From Massilia putida (GTDB lineage: Bacteria; Pseudomonadota; Gammaproteobacteria; Burkholderiales; Burkholderiaceae_D), in the NCBI RefSeq assembly GCF_001941825.1, contig NZ_CP019038.1, forward strand, positions 1,550,001 to 1,614,000: 64,000 bases of DNA. Reading direction: 5' to 3'. Position 1 is the stretch's first letter, and each line of letters starts with the position of its first letter. Under the pieces are notes generated by a model, which was not told the DNA's origin, ran no database searches, and saw only the letters and a program-made list of their open reading frames with translations. This document shows, in pieces, positions 1 to 10,000 of this stretch. A program made the position numbers and the translations under genes.

Positions 1-32
1 ATGAACTTCATTCTGGCCATTTCATTCTCCCT

Positions 33-159
33 CGTCGTTCCCGCGCAGGCGGGAACCCATGCTGGGCAACCGAAGTCGCCACATTCTCATCCGCCGCGTA
101 ACGTCCAAAAGCCCGATTCCTGAGCTTCAGTATGGGTCCCCGCTTGCGCGAGGACGACG
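33..159. repeat. REP-like inverted repeat pair
   Basis: Two 32-base units lie at 33-64 and 128-159 in opposite orientation and match at most positions. The left unit has a perfect 7-bp hairpin, TTCCCGC-GCAG-GCGGGAA. The right unit is an imperfect copy containing TGGGTCCCCGC. This is the layout of a REP/BIME element. It starts 15 bases beyond the formate dehydrogenase stop codon, so it may also end that transcript or stabilise its 3' end. An ATG-initiated frame at position 1 runs through it and is not treated as a gene. Confidence 0.65.
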
Positions 160-174
160 GTGTTTAGCCGTCCA

Positions 175-2994
175 CTAAGCCCGCACCAGCCTGCACAGCG
201 ACACCTTCGTCTCCTGCATCATCGTCACGGCGTCGTACCCGTACGTCCAGCCCGTGTTCACGGCCTCGCCGCGCACCGCGGGCGCCCCGCCCTCGGGATA
301 ATGCTTTTCCAGGTCCTCGCCCATCCACCAGCCGCCGAAGTGGAACGGCATCCACACGAGGCCCACGGGCACGCGCGGCGTCACCATCGCCATCAGTTTC
401 AGGCGCGCGCCGGTCGGCGTCTCGACCCACATGAATTCGCCCAGCTTCACGCCGATCTGCGCCGCGTCTTCCGGGTTCACTTCGCAGAACATGTTTTGCT
501 GCAGCTCGGCCAGCCACGGGTTCGAGCGCGTCTCCTCGCCGCCGCCCTCGTATTCGACGAGACGGCCCGACGTCATGATCAGCGGGTAGTCCTTCGAGAA
601 ATCGACGTCCTGTACCGACTTGTACAACGTCGGCAGGCGCCAGAACGCGGCCTTGTCGTCGTAGGTCGGGTATTTCGCGACGAGGTCGCGGCGCGGCGTG
701 ACGAGCGGTTCGCGGTGCGTCGGCACCGGGTCGGGGAAGTTCCACACATTGCAGCGGGCGCGCGCGTTGCCGAACGGCGCGCAGCCGTGGGATATCACCA
801 CGCGGATGATCCCGCCCGACAGGTCCGTCTTCCAGTTCTTGCCCTCGGCCTGCGCCTGCTCCTCCGGGGTGAGCTCGGACCACCAGCCCAGCTTTTTCAG
901 GAACACGTGGTCGAATTCCGGATAGCCCGTATCGATCTCGCTGTCCTTGGTAAACGAGCCGTCGGCTGCCAGCAGAGGCTCGCCGTTGTGCTCGACGCCC
1001 CAGTTGGCGCGGAACGGCAGGCCGCCCTCCGCCACCGATTTATGCAGGTCGTACAGGATCGGCGTGCCCGGATGCTTCATCTCCGGCGTGCCCCAGCACG
1101 GCCACGGCAGGCCGTAGTAGTCGCCCTTGCATGGGCCGGATTCTGCGCGCATCGTCGTCGGATTGAAGTCGCGCTTGTGCTCCATGTGGAGTTTCAGGCG
1201 CTCGGGCGAGCAGCCCGTGTAGCCGATGGTCCAGCAGGAGCGGTTGATCTCGCGGAGGATGTCTTCGATGACCGGTTCGTTGTTGACGACCTTGATGTTC
1301 TTGACGAGCTGCTCGCCGAAGCCCAGCTTGCGGGCGAACAGGTACATGATCTCGTGGTCCGTCTTGCATTCGAACAGCGGCTGGATCACGCGCTCGCGCC
1401 ATTGGATCGACCGGTTCGATGCCGTCACGGAGCCCTGCGTCTCGAACTGCGACGCGGCCGGCAGCAGGTAGACGCCGTCCGTCCGCCCGTGCATCGCCGC
1501 CGTCATGCTCGGGTAGGGATCGATGACGACCATGAAGTCGAGCTTCTGCATCGCCGCCTTCATGTCCGGCAAGCGCGTCTGGCTGTTCGGCGCGTGGCCC
1601 CAATAAAACACGGCGCGCAGGTTGGTGGGCTGGTCGACGTACTGGTTGTCTTCAAGGACCGCGTCGAACCAGCGCGACACCGTGATGCCCGGCTTTTCCA
1701 TCAGCTCTTTCGAGCCGAAGCGCGACTTGATCCAGTCGTAATCGACGCCCCACACGCTGGCGAAGTGCTTCCACGCGCCTTCCGCGATGCCGTAGTAGCC
1801 GGGCAGCGAATCGCCGTTCGGGCCGACGTCGGTCGCGCCCTGCACGTTGTCGTGGCCGCGGTAGATGTTGGCGCCGCCGCCCTGCACGCCGATATTCCCG
1901 AGCGCGAGCTGCAGGATCGACAGCGCGCGCACGTTCGCCGTGCCGACGTGGTGCTGGGTGATGCCCATGCACCAGACGACGGACGACGGCCGGTTCGTCG
2001 CCAGCATCTCGGCCGCCATGCGCACCGACACTTCCGGCACGCCCGTCACGTCGCTGACCTTATCGGGCGTCCACTTCGCCACTTCCTTGCGCACGTCGTC
2101 CATGCCGAACGTGCGCGCGGCGATGTATTCCTTGTCTTCCCAGCCGTTGTTGAAGATGTGCCACAGCAGGCCCCACACGAACGCGATATCCGTGCCGGGG
2201 CGGATGCGCACGTAGTGATGGGCGAAGCGCGCCGTGCGCGTAAAACGCGGGTCGACGACGATCATCTTCGCGCCCAGTTCCTTCGCATGCAGGAAGTGCA
2301 GCATCGAGATCGGGTGCGCCTCGGCCGGGTTGGAGCCGATGAACAGCACGGCCTTGCTGTAATGGAGATCGTTGAACGAGTTCGTCATCGCGCCATAGCC
2401 GTAGGTCTGGGCGACGCCGGCCACCGTCGTCGAGTGGCAGATGCGGGCCTGGTGATCGCAGTTATTGCTGCCCCACAGCGACGCCCATTTGCGCAGCAGG
2501 TAGGACTGCTCGTTGTTGTGCTTCGAGCTGCCGATCACCATCAGCGCATCCGGCCCGGACTGCTCGCGCAGCTTCAGCAGGCGGTCGCCGATCTCGTTGA
2601 TGGCCTGGTCCCACGTGATGCGTTCGTACTTGCCGTTCACGAGCTTCATCGGATAGCGCAGGCGGTGTTCGCCGAAGCCGTGTTCGCGCACGGACGCGCC
2701 CTTCGCGCAGTGGGCGCCCATATTGATCGGCGAATCGAACGCGGCTTCCTGGCGGATCCACACGCCGTTGCTGACGACCGCCTCCACCGAGCAGCCCACC
2801 GAACAATGGCTGCACACGGTGTGCTTGACTTCCACGTTCGGCTTGGCCGGCACGGGGTCCGCCGCGGTCGCGGGCCGGATCACGTTCAGCGGCAGATGGC
2901 GCGCGAGGGCGCCGGCACCCGCCGTCACGCCCGCGCCGACGAGGAAGCGGCGCCGTTTGAGTCCGCTGTCGCGCGTTGTTCTCACCAGGGTCAT
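175..2994 (-). CDS. fdhA: Formate dehydrogenase catalytic (alpha) subunit, Tat-exported, cysteine type
   Basis: Oxidises formate to CO2 at a molybdopterin (Mo/W-bisMGD) centre and passes electrons to an iron-sulfur partner subunit, probably on the periplasmic side. The 939-residue protein starts at 2994 behind a good GAGGAG ribosome site; a longer frame reaching 3129 lacks one. Residues 14-44 form a Tat signal (KRRRFLVGAG). A [4Fe-4S] site is formed by C61, C64, C68 and C96. The Mo ligand is Cys186 in QARICH, where selenocysteine enzymes have Sec, so no SECIS element is needed. It follows the small Tat peptide and the TorD-like chaperone on the same strand. A beta (Fe-S) subunit is not visible and would have to lie left of the window. 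Assimilatory nitrate reductase is the other large molybdopterin family, but the Tat signal and the QARICH context favour formate dehydrogenase. Confidence 0.93.
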   Translation of the reverse strand: MTLVRTTRDSGLKRRRFLVGAGVTAGAGALARHLPLNVIRPATAADPVPAKPNVEVKHTVCSHCSVGCSVEAVVSNGVWIRQEAAFDSPINMGAHCAKGASVREHGFGEHRLRYPMKLVNGKYERITWDQAINEIGDRLLKLREQSGPDALMVIGSSKHNNEQSYLLRKWASLWGSNNCDHQARICHSTTVAGVAQTYGYGAMTNSFNDLHYSKAVLFIGSNPAEAHPISMLHFLHAKELGAKMIVVDPRFTRTARFAHHYVRIRPGTDIAFVWGLLWHIFNNGWEDKEYIAARTFGMDDVRKEVAKWTPDKVSDVTGVPEVSVRMAAEMLATNRPSSVVWCMGITQHHVGTANVRALSILQLALGNIGVQGGGANIYRGHDNVQGATDVGPNGDSLPGYYGIAEGAWKHFASVWGVDYDWIKSRFGSKELMEKPGITVSRWFDAVLEDNQYVDQPTNLRAVFYWGHAPNSQTRLPDMKAAMQKLDFMVVIDPYPSMTAAMHGRTDGVYLLPAASQFETQGSVTASNRSIQWRERVIQPLFECKTDHEIMYLFARKLGFGEQLVKNIKVVNNEPVIEDILREINRSCWTIGYTGCSPERLKLHMEHKRDFNPTTMRAESGPCKGDYYGLPWPCWGTPEMKHPGTPILYDLHKSVAEGGLPFRANWGVEHNGEPLLAADGSFTKDSEIDTGYPEFDHVFLKKLGWWSELTPEEQAQAEGKNWKTDLSGGIIRVVISHGCAPFGNARARCNVWNFPDPVPTHREPLVTPRRDLVAKYPTYDDKAAFWRLPTLYKSVQDVDFSKDYPLIMTSGRLVEYEGGGEETRSNPWLAELQQNMFCEVNPEDAAQIGVKLGEFMWVETPTGARLKLMAMVTPRVPVGLVWMPFHFGGWWMGEDLEKHYPEGGAPAVRGEAVNTGWTYGYDAVTMMQETKVSLCRLVRA

Positions 2995-3010
2995 GCCGTT
3001 CTCCTCTCGT

Positions 3011-3217
3011 CTACCAGTAGGCCGCGGTGCGGTAATAGCGCCGGATGTGCTCCGTCTCGTGATAGCCCTTTGCCGCTTCCGGTTCCACGGGAGCGGCGGC
3101 GGCCTCGGGCGCTTGGGGCGCACGCGCACGCGCCGCGGCCGCGACGACCAGGGCGCCCAGCGGCGCCGCCTTCAACAGGCTGCGGCGGGCGGGATCGGGT
3201 TGCTTGTCTTTGTCCAT
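3011..3217 (-). CDS. Small Tat-signal protein of formate dehydrogenase clusters
   Basis: A 68-residue protein with a twin-arginine start (ARRSLLKAAPLGALVV), an Ala/Pro-rich linker, and a conserved-looking tail GYHETEHIRRYYRTAAYW. This matches the small 'formate dehydrogenase region Tat target' family usually found beside fdh genes; its exact role is not established. I chose ATG 3217 because AGGA sits five bases upstream. An ATG at 3229 overlaps the chaperone stop as ATGA and is possible through translational coupling. It lies between the TorD-like chaperone and the catalytic subunit, 16 bases before the latter. Confidence 0.8.
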   Translation of the reverse strand: MDKDKQPDPARRSLLKAAPLGALVVAAAARARAPQAPEAAAAPVEPEAAKGYHETEHIRRYYRTAAYW

Positions 3218-3225
3218 GGTGGTCC

Positions 3226-3918
3226 TCATGCGGCAATCGGATCGGGGGTATCGAGCACGGCGAACGCCTGGGCTTCGATGGACAGGAAGGCGTCGACGAC
3301 GCCTGCCACGACCCGGTAGAAATTCGCGTCGGCGCTGTGTGCGATGTCGGCCAGGCAGGCGGCGTACCACGGCCGGATGTGCGCCTCGAAAAAGGCCTTC
3401 TGCGCCGCGAGCGCGCGCGGCGGCATGCCGGGCCCGCCCTGGATCAGCACGCGCATCGTCTCGCACAGCGCGCCCAGGTGGTCCTCGGACTCGCCCACGC
3501 CGGACGCGCGCGCGAGGCCCAGGCGCGCGAGGTCGTGGCGCAGGTCGGCCAGCGGCGCATCGTTCAGGTGGCCCGTCAGATAAAAGGAGCCGTAGGGGTT
3601 CAGCGGGGGCGTGCCGGTGCTGATGAACATGGCCGCGAATTCGTCGGCGGCGGCGGCCGCGTCGACGGCGCTGGCGGCCTGCGTGAGCTTGAGCCACGCA
3701 TCCTCCAGGGCGAATTCGCCGGCGGCCGCGATCGGTTCGGCGGCGGCCAGCGCCGCGAGCAGCGCGGCGTCGGGCGGGGCCAGCAGCAGGTGCGCGAACA
3801 GGCCGTAGAAGTCGGCGCGGGCCTGGTCTTCCTCGGACAGCGGCGGGCGCACGAGGTCACCGCCGGGCGCGTCGCTGTCATGCAATATGGGTGAAGCGGA
3901 ACGCTGCTCGACCGACAT
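3226..3918 (-). CDS. TorD/DmsD-family molybdoenzyme chaperone
   Basis: A 230-residue, largely helical cytoplasmic protein of the TorD/DmsD family. These bind Tat leaders and hold molybdoenzymes until cofactor is inserted. Family features include ADFYGLFAHLLLAPPD near the N-terminus, the central FISTGTPPLNPYGSFYLTG segment (cf. the family P-Y-S/E-S-x-Y region), EDHLGALCETM, and a C-terminal helix with FFEAHIRPWYAACL. The start at 3918 has a GGGAG ribosome site. It is the first gene of the fdh unit, so its client is probably the Tat-bearing catalytic subunit. The 218 bases upstream (3919-4136) hold no other gene and probably contain the unit's promoter, though I could not pick a clear -10. Confidence 0.88.
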   Translation of the reverse strand: MSVEQRSASPILHDSDAPGGDLVRPPLSEEDQARADFYGLFAHLLLAPPDAALLAALAAAEPIAAAGEFALEDAWLKLTQAASAVDAAAAADEFAAMFISTGTPPLNPYGSFYLTGHLNDAPLADLRHDLARLGLARASGVGESEDHLGALCETMRVLIQGGPGMPPRALAAQKAFFEAHIRPWYAACLADIAHSADANFYRVVAGVVDAFLSIEAQAFAVLDTPDPIAA

Positions 3919-4136
3919 GATTCTCCCGTTAGCAAATATTCATGGGAAGTGTAGTCCTTGACAACGCGAAGGCGCGCACGCTTGGCGTACGGGCGCGTCG
4001 AGAAGCCGGGAACGGAGCGGCGCAGTCGATGGCGTGACGGCACGGCCTGCCATTCCAACCATGCCCGCGGGCCCGCATCGCCGCCGCCGAGCACGGCGCT
4101 GAAGGCGACCGTCGTCGGCAAGCGCCCAACGATTGA

Positions 4137-5972
4137 TCAGGCGCCCTGCTTCTGCGCCTTGATCCAGCGCTCGACGACCTCGCCCAGCACGTCCAGCGGG
4201 ACCGAGCCGTTGCGCAGCACGACGTCGTGGAACGCGGGCAGCGAGAACTTCGGTCCAAGTGCCTGCCGCGCGTGTTCGCGCAGCTCGACGATGCGCAGCA
4301 TCCCGATCATGTACGCGCACGCCTGCCCGGGCCACGCGACGTAGCGCTCCACTTCCTGCGGCTTGACGCCGTAGGCGATGCCCTGCTCGCGGGTCCAGCC
4401 CTTCGTGTGTAGGCCGGTGTCGACGACGAGCCGGCGCGCACGGAACAGCTCCGAGCCGAGGGCGCCCAGCAGGCCGGGTACGTCGCCCTCGTACCAGCCC
4501 TGCTCCACCGCGAGACGCTCCGCATACAACGCCCACCCTTCGCTATGCGCGCTGCCGCCGCCGAAGATGCGCTGGGCGCGGAACTTGGGCAGGTCGGTGC
4601 GCTCCTGCTGGATCGCCAGCTGGAAGTGGTGGCCGGGGACGGCCTCGTGGTACGACAGGCTGCGCATGCGGATCACGTCGAACGTGGGCCCGCTCATGGG
4701 CACCCAGAAGATGCCGGGCCGGCTGCCGTCCGGCGCCGGCAGCGAGTAGTGGGCGGCGGCCGACGGCTCCGTCAGCGGTGGTTCGCGCCGCACGTCGACC
4801 GGCGCGCTCGGCTTGAGGTTGAACAGCGCATCGCTGCGCTGCAACGCGTCCTGGACGATGCTCGCATAGCGCTGCAGCAGTTCCGGGCGCGGATCGCCCT
4901 CGGATTTCGGCTGGAACCTCGCATCGAGTTGCATCATACGGTCCTCGATGCCGCCCTCCGTGTAGCCGAGCGCGCGCAGGTGCTTGTCCATCTCGGCCTC
5001 GATGCGCGCCACTTCGCGCAGGCCGATCGCGTGGATCTCCTCCGCCGTCAGGTTGGTGCTCGTGTACGTGTTGAGCGCCTGCCGGTAGGCCGCGGCGCCG
5101 TTCGGCAAGCGCGAGATGCCGGCGGTGTCGGTCGTCTTCGGATGCAGCTCGGCCATGAACGCCTGCACGCGCAGGTAGGCGGGACGGATGGTCGCGTCGA
5201 CGATGCGGGCCGCGTCGGCCAGCGCCTTCGCACGGGCTTGCGGCGTCAGGTCGGCCAGCTTTTCCGTGCGCTGGGCGAGCGACGTCACGAGCACGTTCTG
5301 GTCCGCGGCCGGTTTCAGGAACAGGTCGACCTGGTACCGGGCGCGCTCGAGGATGAAGCGCGGCGGGATCAGGCCGCGCGCGGTGGCGGCGCGGGCGCGG
5401 TCGAGCGCTTCATCCATGCGCGCGGCCACCTGGTCCAGGCGCGCCAGATAGCTGGCCACGTCGGACGCGCGCCGCAGCGGATGCGTCGTCGTCATGAAAT
5501 TGACGAGGCCGACCTGCACGCCGCTGAACTGGTTGAACACGAAGTTATAGTCCTCGTACGGCTCGCTGGCGACCGTGTTGGCGAGGCTCCAGCGCATCAC
5601 CGAGGCCGACGTGCGGTGCTCGTCGCTCAGCGGACCCGCGAGGAATTGATCGAGGCGCGCCACCCCGGTCCGCGCCAGCGCGATCACCTTGTTACGCTGC
5701 GCCTGCGTCAATGGCGTCAGCTGGCGGTCCAGCGCGTCCTGTTCGGCGCCCGCAAAATACTGCGTCGACGTGGCCAGCTGCGGATTCTGGCGCACCCAGT
5801 CGGCGGCGAAACGGTCGGACCAGGTGTCGAAGGCGGCGTTGGCCTTGACGGACTGCGTCGCGGCAGCGGCCGCCGGCGCGGGTGGCGCGGCGGCGGCCAG
5901 GGCGAGTGGAACGAACAGGGCGGCGATGGCGGCGGCCGTGCGGGCGCGCGCGTAAAGACGGGTATCCGGCAT
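4137..5972 (-). CDS. DUF885-family exported zinc carboxypeptidase-like protein
   Basis: A 611-residue protein with an N-terminal signal sequence (about residues 1-39, Ala-rich) and a DUF885 body. The metal site is clear: HEAVPGHH at residues 442-449, followed by the downstream SAHSEGWALYAERLA segment, which carries the third ligand region. Members are gluzincin-like metallopeptidases that mostly remain biochemically undefined; some act as dipeptidyl or carboxypeptidases. The start at 5972 follows a GAGAGAG stretch. It is transcribed toward the fdh cluster but separated by 218 bases and is not obviously linked to it. The substrate cannot be predicted from sequence. Confidence 0.88.
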   Translation of the reverse strand: MPDTRLYARARTAAAIAALFVPLALAAAAPPAPAAAAATQSVKANAAFDTWSDRFAADWVRQNPQLATSTQYFAGAEQDALDRQLTPLTQAQRNKVIALARTGVARLDQFLAGPLSDEHRTSASVMRWSLANTVASEPYEDYNFVFNQFSGVQVGLVNFMTTTHPLRRASDVASYLARLDQVAARMDEALDRARAATARGLIPPRFILERARYQVDLFLKPAADQNVLVTSLAQRTEKLADLTPQARAKALADAARIVDATIRPAYLRVQAFMAELHPKTTDTAGISRLPNGAAAYRQALNTYTSTNLTAEEIHAIGLREVARIEAEMDKHLRALGYTEGGIEDRMMQLDARFQPKSEGDPRPELLQRYASIVQDALQRSDALFNLKPSAPVDVRREPPLTEPSAAAHYSLPAPDGSRPGIFWVPMSGPTFDVIRMRSLSYHEAVPGHHFQLAIQQERTDLPKFRAQRIFGGGSAHSEGWALYAERLAVEQGWYEGDVPGLLGALGSELFRARRLVVDTGLHTKGWTREQGIAYGVKPQEVERYVAWPGQACAYMIGMLRIVELREHARQALGPKFSLPAFHDVVLRNGSVPLDVLGEVVERWIKAQKQGA

Positions 5973-6087
5973 CTCTCTCTTCCATGGTAGTGGTGTTGTT
6001 ATCCCCGCCGGGTAGGCGGGCGAATGAATCTATCATGGATGAGCAGGATGATGAGGATCGTGAACGACGGTGGCGTCGGCAAACCGG

Positions 6088-6115
6088 CGCACGATCCTGT
6101 ACGCACGATCCTGTA
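6088..6115. repeat. Perfect 14-bp tandem duplication
   Basis: The unit CGCACGATCCTGTA occurs twice head to tail (6088-6101 and 6102-6115) in the 253-bp space between the divergent DUF885 and DksA-like genes. It lies 111-138 bases before the DksA-like start. It could be a recent slippage event or a pair of regulator half-sites. No other feature in this spacer is convincing apart from a small hairpin, GTCGGT-TTGCTG-ACCGAC, at 6180-6197. Confidence 0.75.
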
Positions 6116-6225
6116 CTTATCGTTTAGACTGCCGTCCAAGGTGCACGCCCCGAGCGATAAGAACGATGACACCGTCGGAGTCGGTTTGCTGACCGACGCA
6201 TTTGACTTAAAAAAGGACGACGACC

Positions 6226-6624
6226 ATGCCGCCAATTTCACCTGAATTACACGAGGAACTCGGCAAGCGCCTGCGCAAGAGCCGCGAGGATGTGCTGGCC
6301 GCCGTGCATGCGCGCACGGACGGCGATACCGACGACCGCCCGGCGATCTCGCCGAACGCCCACATGGGACAGAACGACGACGCGCCGGCCGGCGAGATGC
6401 TCAGCCATAACGAGGAACACCTGGCCGAGCACGAGACGAATCTGCTGCACGAAATCGACGCCGCCATCGCCCGCCTGGATTCCGGCGCGATCGGCGTCTG
6501 CGAATCGTGCGGGCGCGAGATTCCCGAGGCGCGCCTGCTCGCCACGCCGACGGTGCGGACGTGCATCGCCTGCCAGGAGCAGATCGAGCACGAACGGCGT
6601 ACCGGTCGCGGGCCGACCATGTGA
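6226..6624 (+). CDS. DksA/TraR-family C4 zinc-finger protein
   Basis: A 132-residue protein with a charged helical N-terminal half (coiled-coil-like, residues 5-85) and a C-terminal DksA/TraR zinc finger with Cys92, Cys95, Cys113 and Cys116 (CESCGREI...CIAC). Family members enter the RNA polymerase secondary channel and modulate initiation, often with ppGpp. It is smaller than the housekeeping DksA (about 150 residues) and lacks an obvious Asp pair at a coiled-coil tip, so it is a paralogue rather than dksA itself. AAGGA lies about eight bases before the ATG. It is monocistronic as far as visible; a 12-bp inverted repeat follows. Confidence 0.88.
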   Translation: MPPISPELHEELGKRLRKSREDVLAAVHARTDGDTDDRPAISPNAHMGQNDDAPAGEMLSHNEEHLAEHETNLLHEIDAAIARLDSGAIGVCESCGREIPEARLLATPTVRTCIACQEQIEHERRTGRGPTM

Positions 6625-6645
6625 TCGAGCGCCGTCGCTGAGAAT

Positions 6646-6692
6646 GCGGCGGACGGCCCTTCGATCTCACCGGACCGCCCGCCGTCCGCCGC
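6646..6692. terminator. Inverted repeat after the DksA-like gene
   Basis: Perfect 12-bp arms GCGGCGGACGGC (6646-6657) and GCCGTCCGCCGC (6681-6692), separated by 23 bases. It starts 21 bases after the stop codon. The long loop and the lack of a T-run make it an atypical terminator; it may instead be a repeat or an RNA-stability hairpin. Confidence 0.45.
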
Positions 6693-7009
6693 GCCGAAGA
6701 CGATCCGCGCCGCGAACGCGACGGGCATCGCGGACAGCGGCACCGGCACCAACCAGGCTTCCATCGCCTCCCCCTCCTCAGCCGGAGTGCGTCGAGCACG
6801 GCCGGCGATCTAGTTATCGCGCGCGTTCAAGACGGACGACACCTGTCCGGCTGCCCCCGCATCTCCGGAACGCACAAAAACGAAGCGCACTGATGAAAAA
6901 AACCGACACGCCGCCCGGCCGTTAAAATGAGGTACCCTGCGCGCATGTGGCTGCCAGATTTACTGTTTTTGCCTTGATAAATCTCTACCAACCCCAACTG
7001 TAGCCGTTG
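6693..7009. other. Leader region of the Pls-like gene, no gene seen
   Basis: About 317 bases without a convincing gene. It contains a 10-codon open frame starting MKKTDTPPGR (6893-6925) with no clear ribosome site, then an A+T-richer stretch at 6925-6990 that probably holds the promoter of the synthetase gene. I could not assign -35 and -10 boxes with confidence. Confidence 0.4.
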
Positions 7010-10000
7010 ATGAACGATATCTCTCCTCTGACACGGCATCCCGATGTCCTCTACGGTCCGCATCAACCCGAGTTGTTGCGCGACGAAATCCTGGCCGATC
7101 TGCTGGAGGCGAGCGCACGCCGCGCGCCCGACCAGATCGCCCTGATCGCGGGCGACCGCCGCCTCACTTACCGCGAACTGGACGAACAGGCCAGCCTGGC
7201 CGCGTCGCGCCTGATCGACGCCGGCATCCGGCCCGGCCACATCGTCGGATTGTGGATGCCGCGCGGCATCGACTTGCTCGTCATGCAAGCCGCCATCGCC
7301 AAGGCCGGCGCCGCCTGGCTGCCCGTCGACGAGGACACGCCCGTCGAGCGGCTCCTCGTATGCATGGAAGACGCCGGCTCGCCCGCCCTCGTCAGCAGCG
7401 AGCGCATGCGCGACCGCCTCGGCCCCGTCCCACAGCCGATTCATACGGCGGAAACCCTGCTGGCGCCCGCGCCCGAAGGCTATTTGCTCAGCCGCCGCGG
7501 CGAGGTGTCCGGCGACGCCCCGGCCTACGTCATCTACACGTCGGGCTCGACGGGCAGGCCGAAAGGCATCCTGATCAACCAGCGCAGCATCTGCCATTTC
7601 CTGCGCAGCGAGAACGAAGTGCTGGGCGTCAAGGCGTCCGATCGCGTGTACCAGGGGTTTTCGGTCGCCTTCGACATGTCGTTCGAGGAAATCTGGATTC
7701 CCTACCTCGTCGGCGCCACCTTGTGGATCGGCCCGAAGGAGACGGCCGGCGACCCGGAAGCCCTGCCCCGCCTGCTGATGGAAAACGGCGTGACGGTGCT
7801 GCACGCCGTGCCGACGCTGCTCGCACTGTTCGCGGATGACGTTCCGAGCCTGCGCATCATCAACCTGGGCGGGGAAATGTGCCCGGAGACCGTGGTCGAG
7901 CGCTTTTCCAAGCCGGGCCGGCAAATGTTCAACACCTATGGCCCGACGGAAGCGACGGTGTCGGCCAGCCTCGCGCGCCTGGAGCCGGGCCGCTTGATCA
8001 CGATCGGCACGCCCCTGCCCAACTATGGCTTGCTCGTCATTTCCACCGAGACAGATAAAGGCTTGCAAATCCTGCCGCGCGGCGACACGGGCGAGCTGTG
8101 CATCATCGGGCCGGGCTTGTCGGCCGGCTACCTCGGCCGCCCCGACCTGACGGCCGAGAAATTCCTGGCGAATCCATGGAGCTCCGGTCCGGACGATTCG
8201 CGCCTGTACCGCACGGGCGACCTCGCGCGCATCGAGCCGGATGGCCAGGTCGCGTGCCTGGGCCGCACGGACGACCAGGTCAAGATCCGTGGTTTCCGCG
8301 TGGAACTGGGCGAGATCGAAGCCCAGCTCGCCCAGCAGGAAGGCGTCGGCACGACGGCCGTGCTGCTGCGCCGCGATGACGGCATCGACCGCCTCGTCGC
8401 CTACCTCGTCCCGGCCGCCGGCGCGACCGAAGAGCAATTGTCTCCGGCGACCCTGCGCCGCGCGCTGTCCGGCAAGCTGCCGCCGTACATGGTGCCGAGC
8501 CGCTTCGAGCGATTGTCGGTGATGCCGCGCCTGACGTCCGGCAAGATCGACCGCAAGGCGTTGAAGGCGATGGCCCTGTCGGCCCCGCTGCCCAGCGATC
8601 CGGCCGAATCGGACGTGGCGGAAACGCCGGGCGAGGAAGCGCTGTTCGCGGCGCTGGCCAAGCTGTTCCCGGGCCAGCCGATCCGTAGAGAGCTGGATTT
8701 CTTCAGCGACCTCGGCGGCCACTCGTTCTTCGCCGCCCGCTTGGCCACGGCCCTGCGCGCCGATCCGCGCTTCGCCCACGTGACGGTGCGCGACATTTAT
8801 TCGCACCGCAGAATCGGCGCCATTGCCTCCAGCCTCGACCAGGCCGCCGGCACGGCCGCCGTCGAGCCCGACTGGACGCCGCCCGGCAGCGCGCGCCGCT
8901 GGATGTGCGGCGTGGCCCAGCTGGCGACCGTCCCCGTGCTGATCACGTTGCGCATGGCGCAATGGCTGGCGCCGTTCTTTACGTACCACTTCTTCACGGG
9001 CGACCCGGGCGACTCGGTCCCGCGCGCCATCGCCGCGTCGATCGGGGTGTTCCTGCTGGCGACCCTGCTGGAATTCGTGTTCGCGATCGGCGGTAAGTGG
9101 CTGGTCGCGGGCCGCCTCAAGCCGGGCGTGTACCCGTTGTGGGGCACGACGTATTTCCGCTGGTGGCTGTCCGACCGGCTCGTCGAGGCCGCCCCGACCT
9201 ATCTGCTGGCGGGCTCGTCGCTGTACGGCTGGTATCTGCGCCTGCTGGGGGCGAAGGTCGGGCACGACGTCGTGATCGGCTCGCTGACGCTCCGCGCGCC
9301 CGACCTGCTCGAGATCGGCGACAACGTCAGCATCGGCAATGCCGCCAACTTCGAGAACGCGCGCGTCGAACGGGGCCGCCTGATCCTCGGCCGCGTCGTG
9401 CTCGACGACGATGCGTGCGTATCGTCGTACGCGATTTTGGAAGGCAATACGCGCGTGGGCCGGCGCGGCCACCTGGAAGGCCAGTCCGCGCTGCCGGACG
9501 GCGCATCCGTGCCGGACGGCCGCGTCTGGAGCGGCTCGCCCGCGCGCGACACCGGGGCATTCGACCCGTCGACACTCCCGCCGCGCCCGGCCGTGAGCCG
9601 CGCCCGCCTGATGGGCGAGGGACTGTTCTTCGTGTTCGGCATGCTGCTCGTCGCGACGCTGTTCTTCATGCCCGTCTTCCCCAGCTTCGTGCTGATCGAC
9701 TGGTTCGACGAACGGGGCACCCTGCCCGTGCTGGCGCAGAATTCGATCCAGGGCCAGCTGTTGCGCTATTTCGTACTGGCGCTGCCCGCGTCCGCCGTGC
9801 TGATCGCGCTGACGATGCTCGTGTCGGCCGCCATCCGCTGGGGCTTCCTGCCCCGCATGATGCCTGGCCGCTCGGCCGTGCACAGCAACGCGTATTGCAA
9901 GAAATGGCTCGTGAGCCATATCCAGGAATCGAGTTTGAACGTGCTGCACGGCATCTACGCGACCGTGTTCGCGCCGTTCTGGTACCGCCTGCTGGGCGCC

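Noticed and set aside
1..66. ATG-initiated frame at the left edge resembling a small secreted peptide
   Set aside because: Its codons are the REP unit itself, and no ribosome site can be judged at the edge.
160..3894. Open frame of 1244 codons on the + strand opposite the formate dehydrogenase group
   Set aside because: It is the antisense image of high-GC genes: Arg/His/Ala-rich, no domain, and three well-supported genes lie on the other strand.
4137..5972. Treating the DUF885 peptidase as part of the formate dehydrogenase operon
   Set aside because: Same strand, but a 218-base gap and no functional link.
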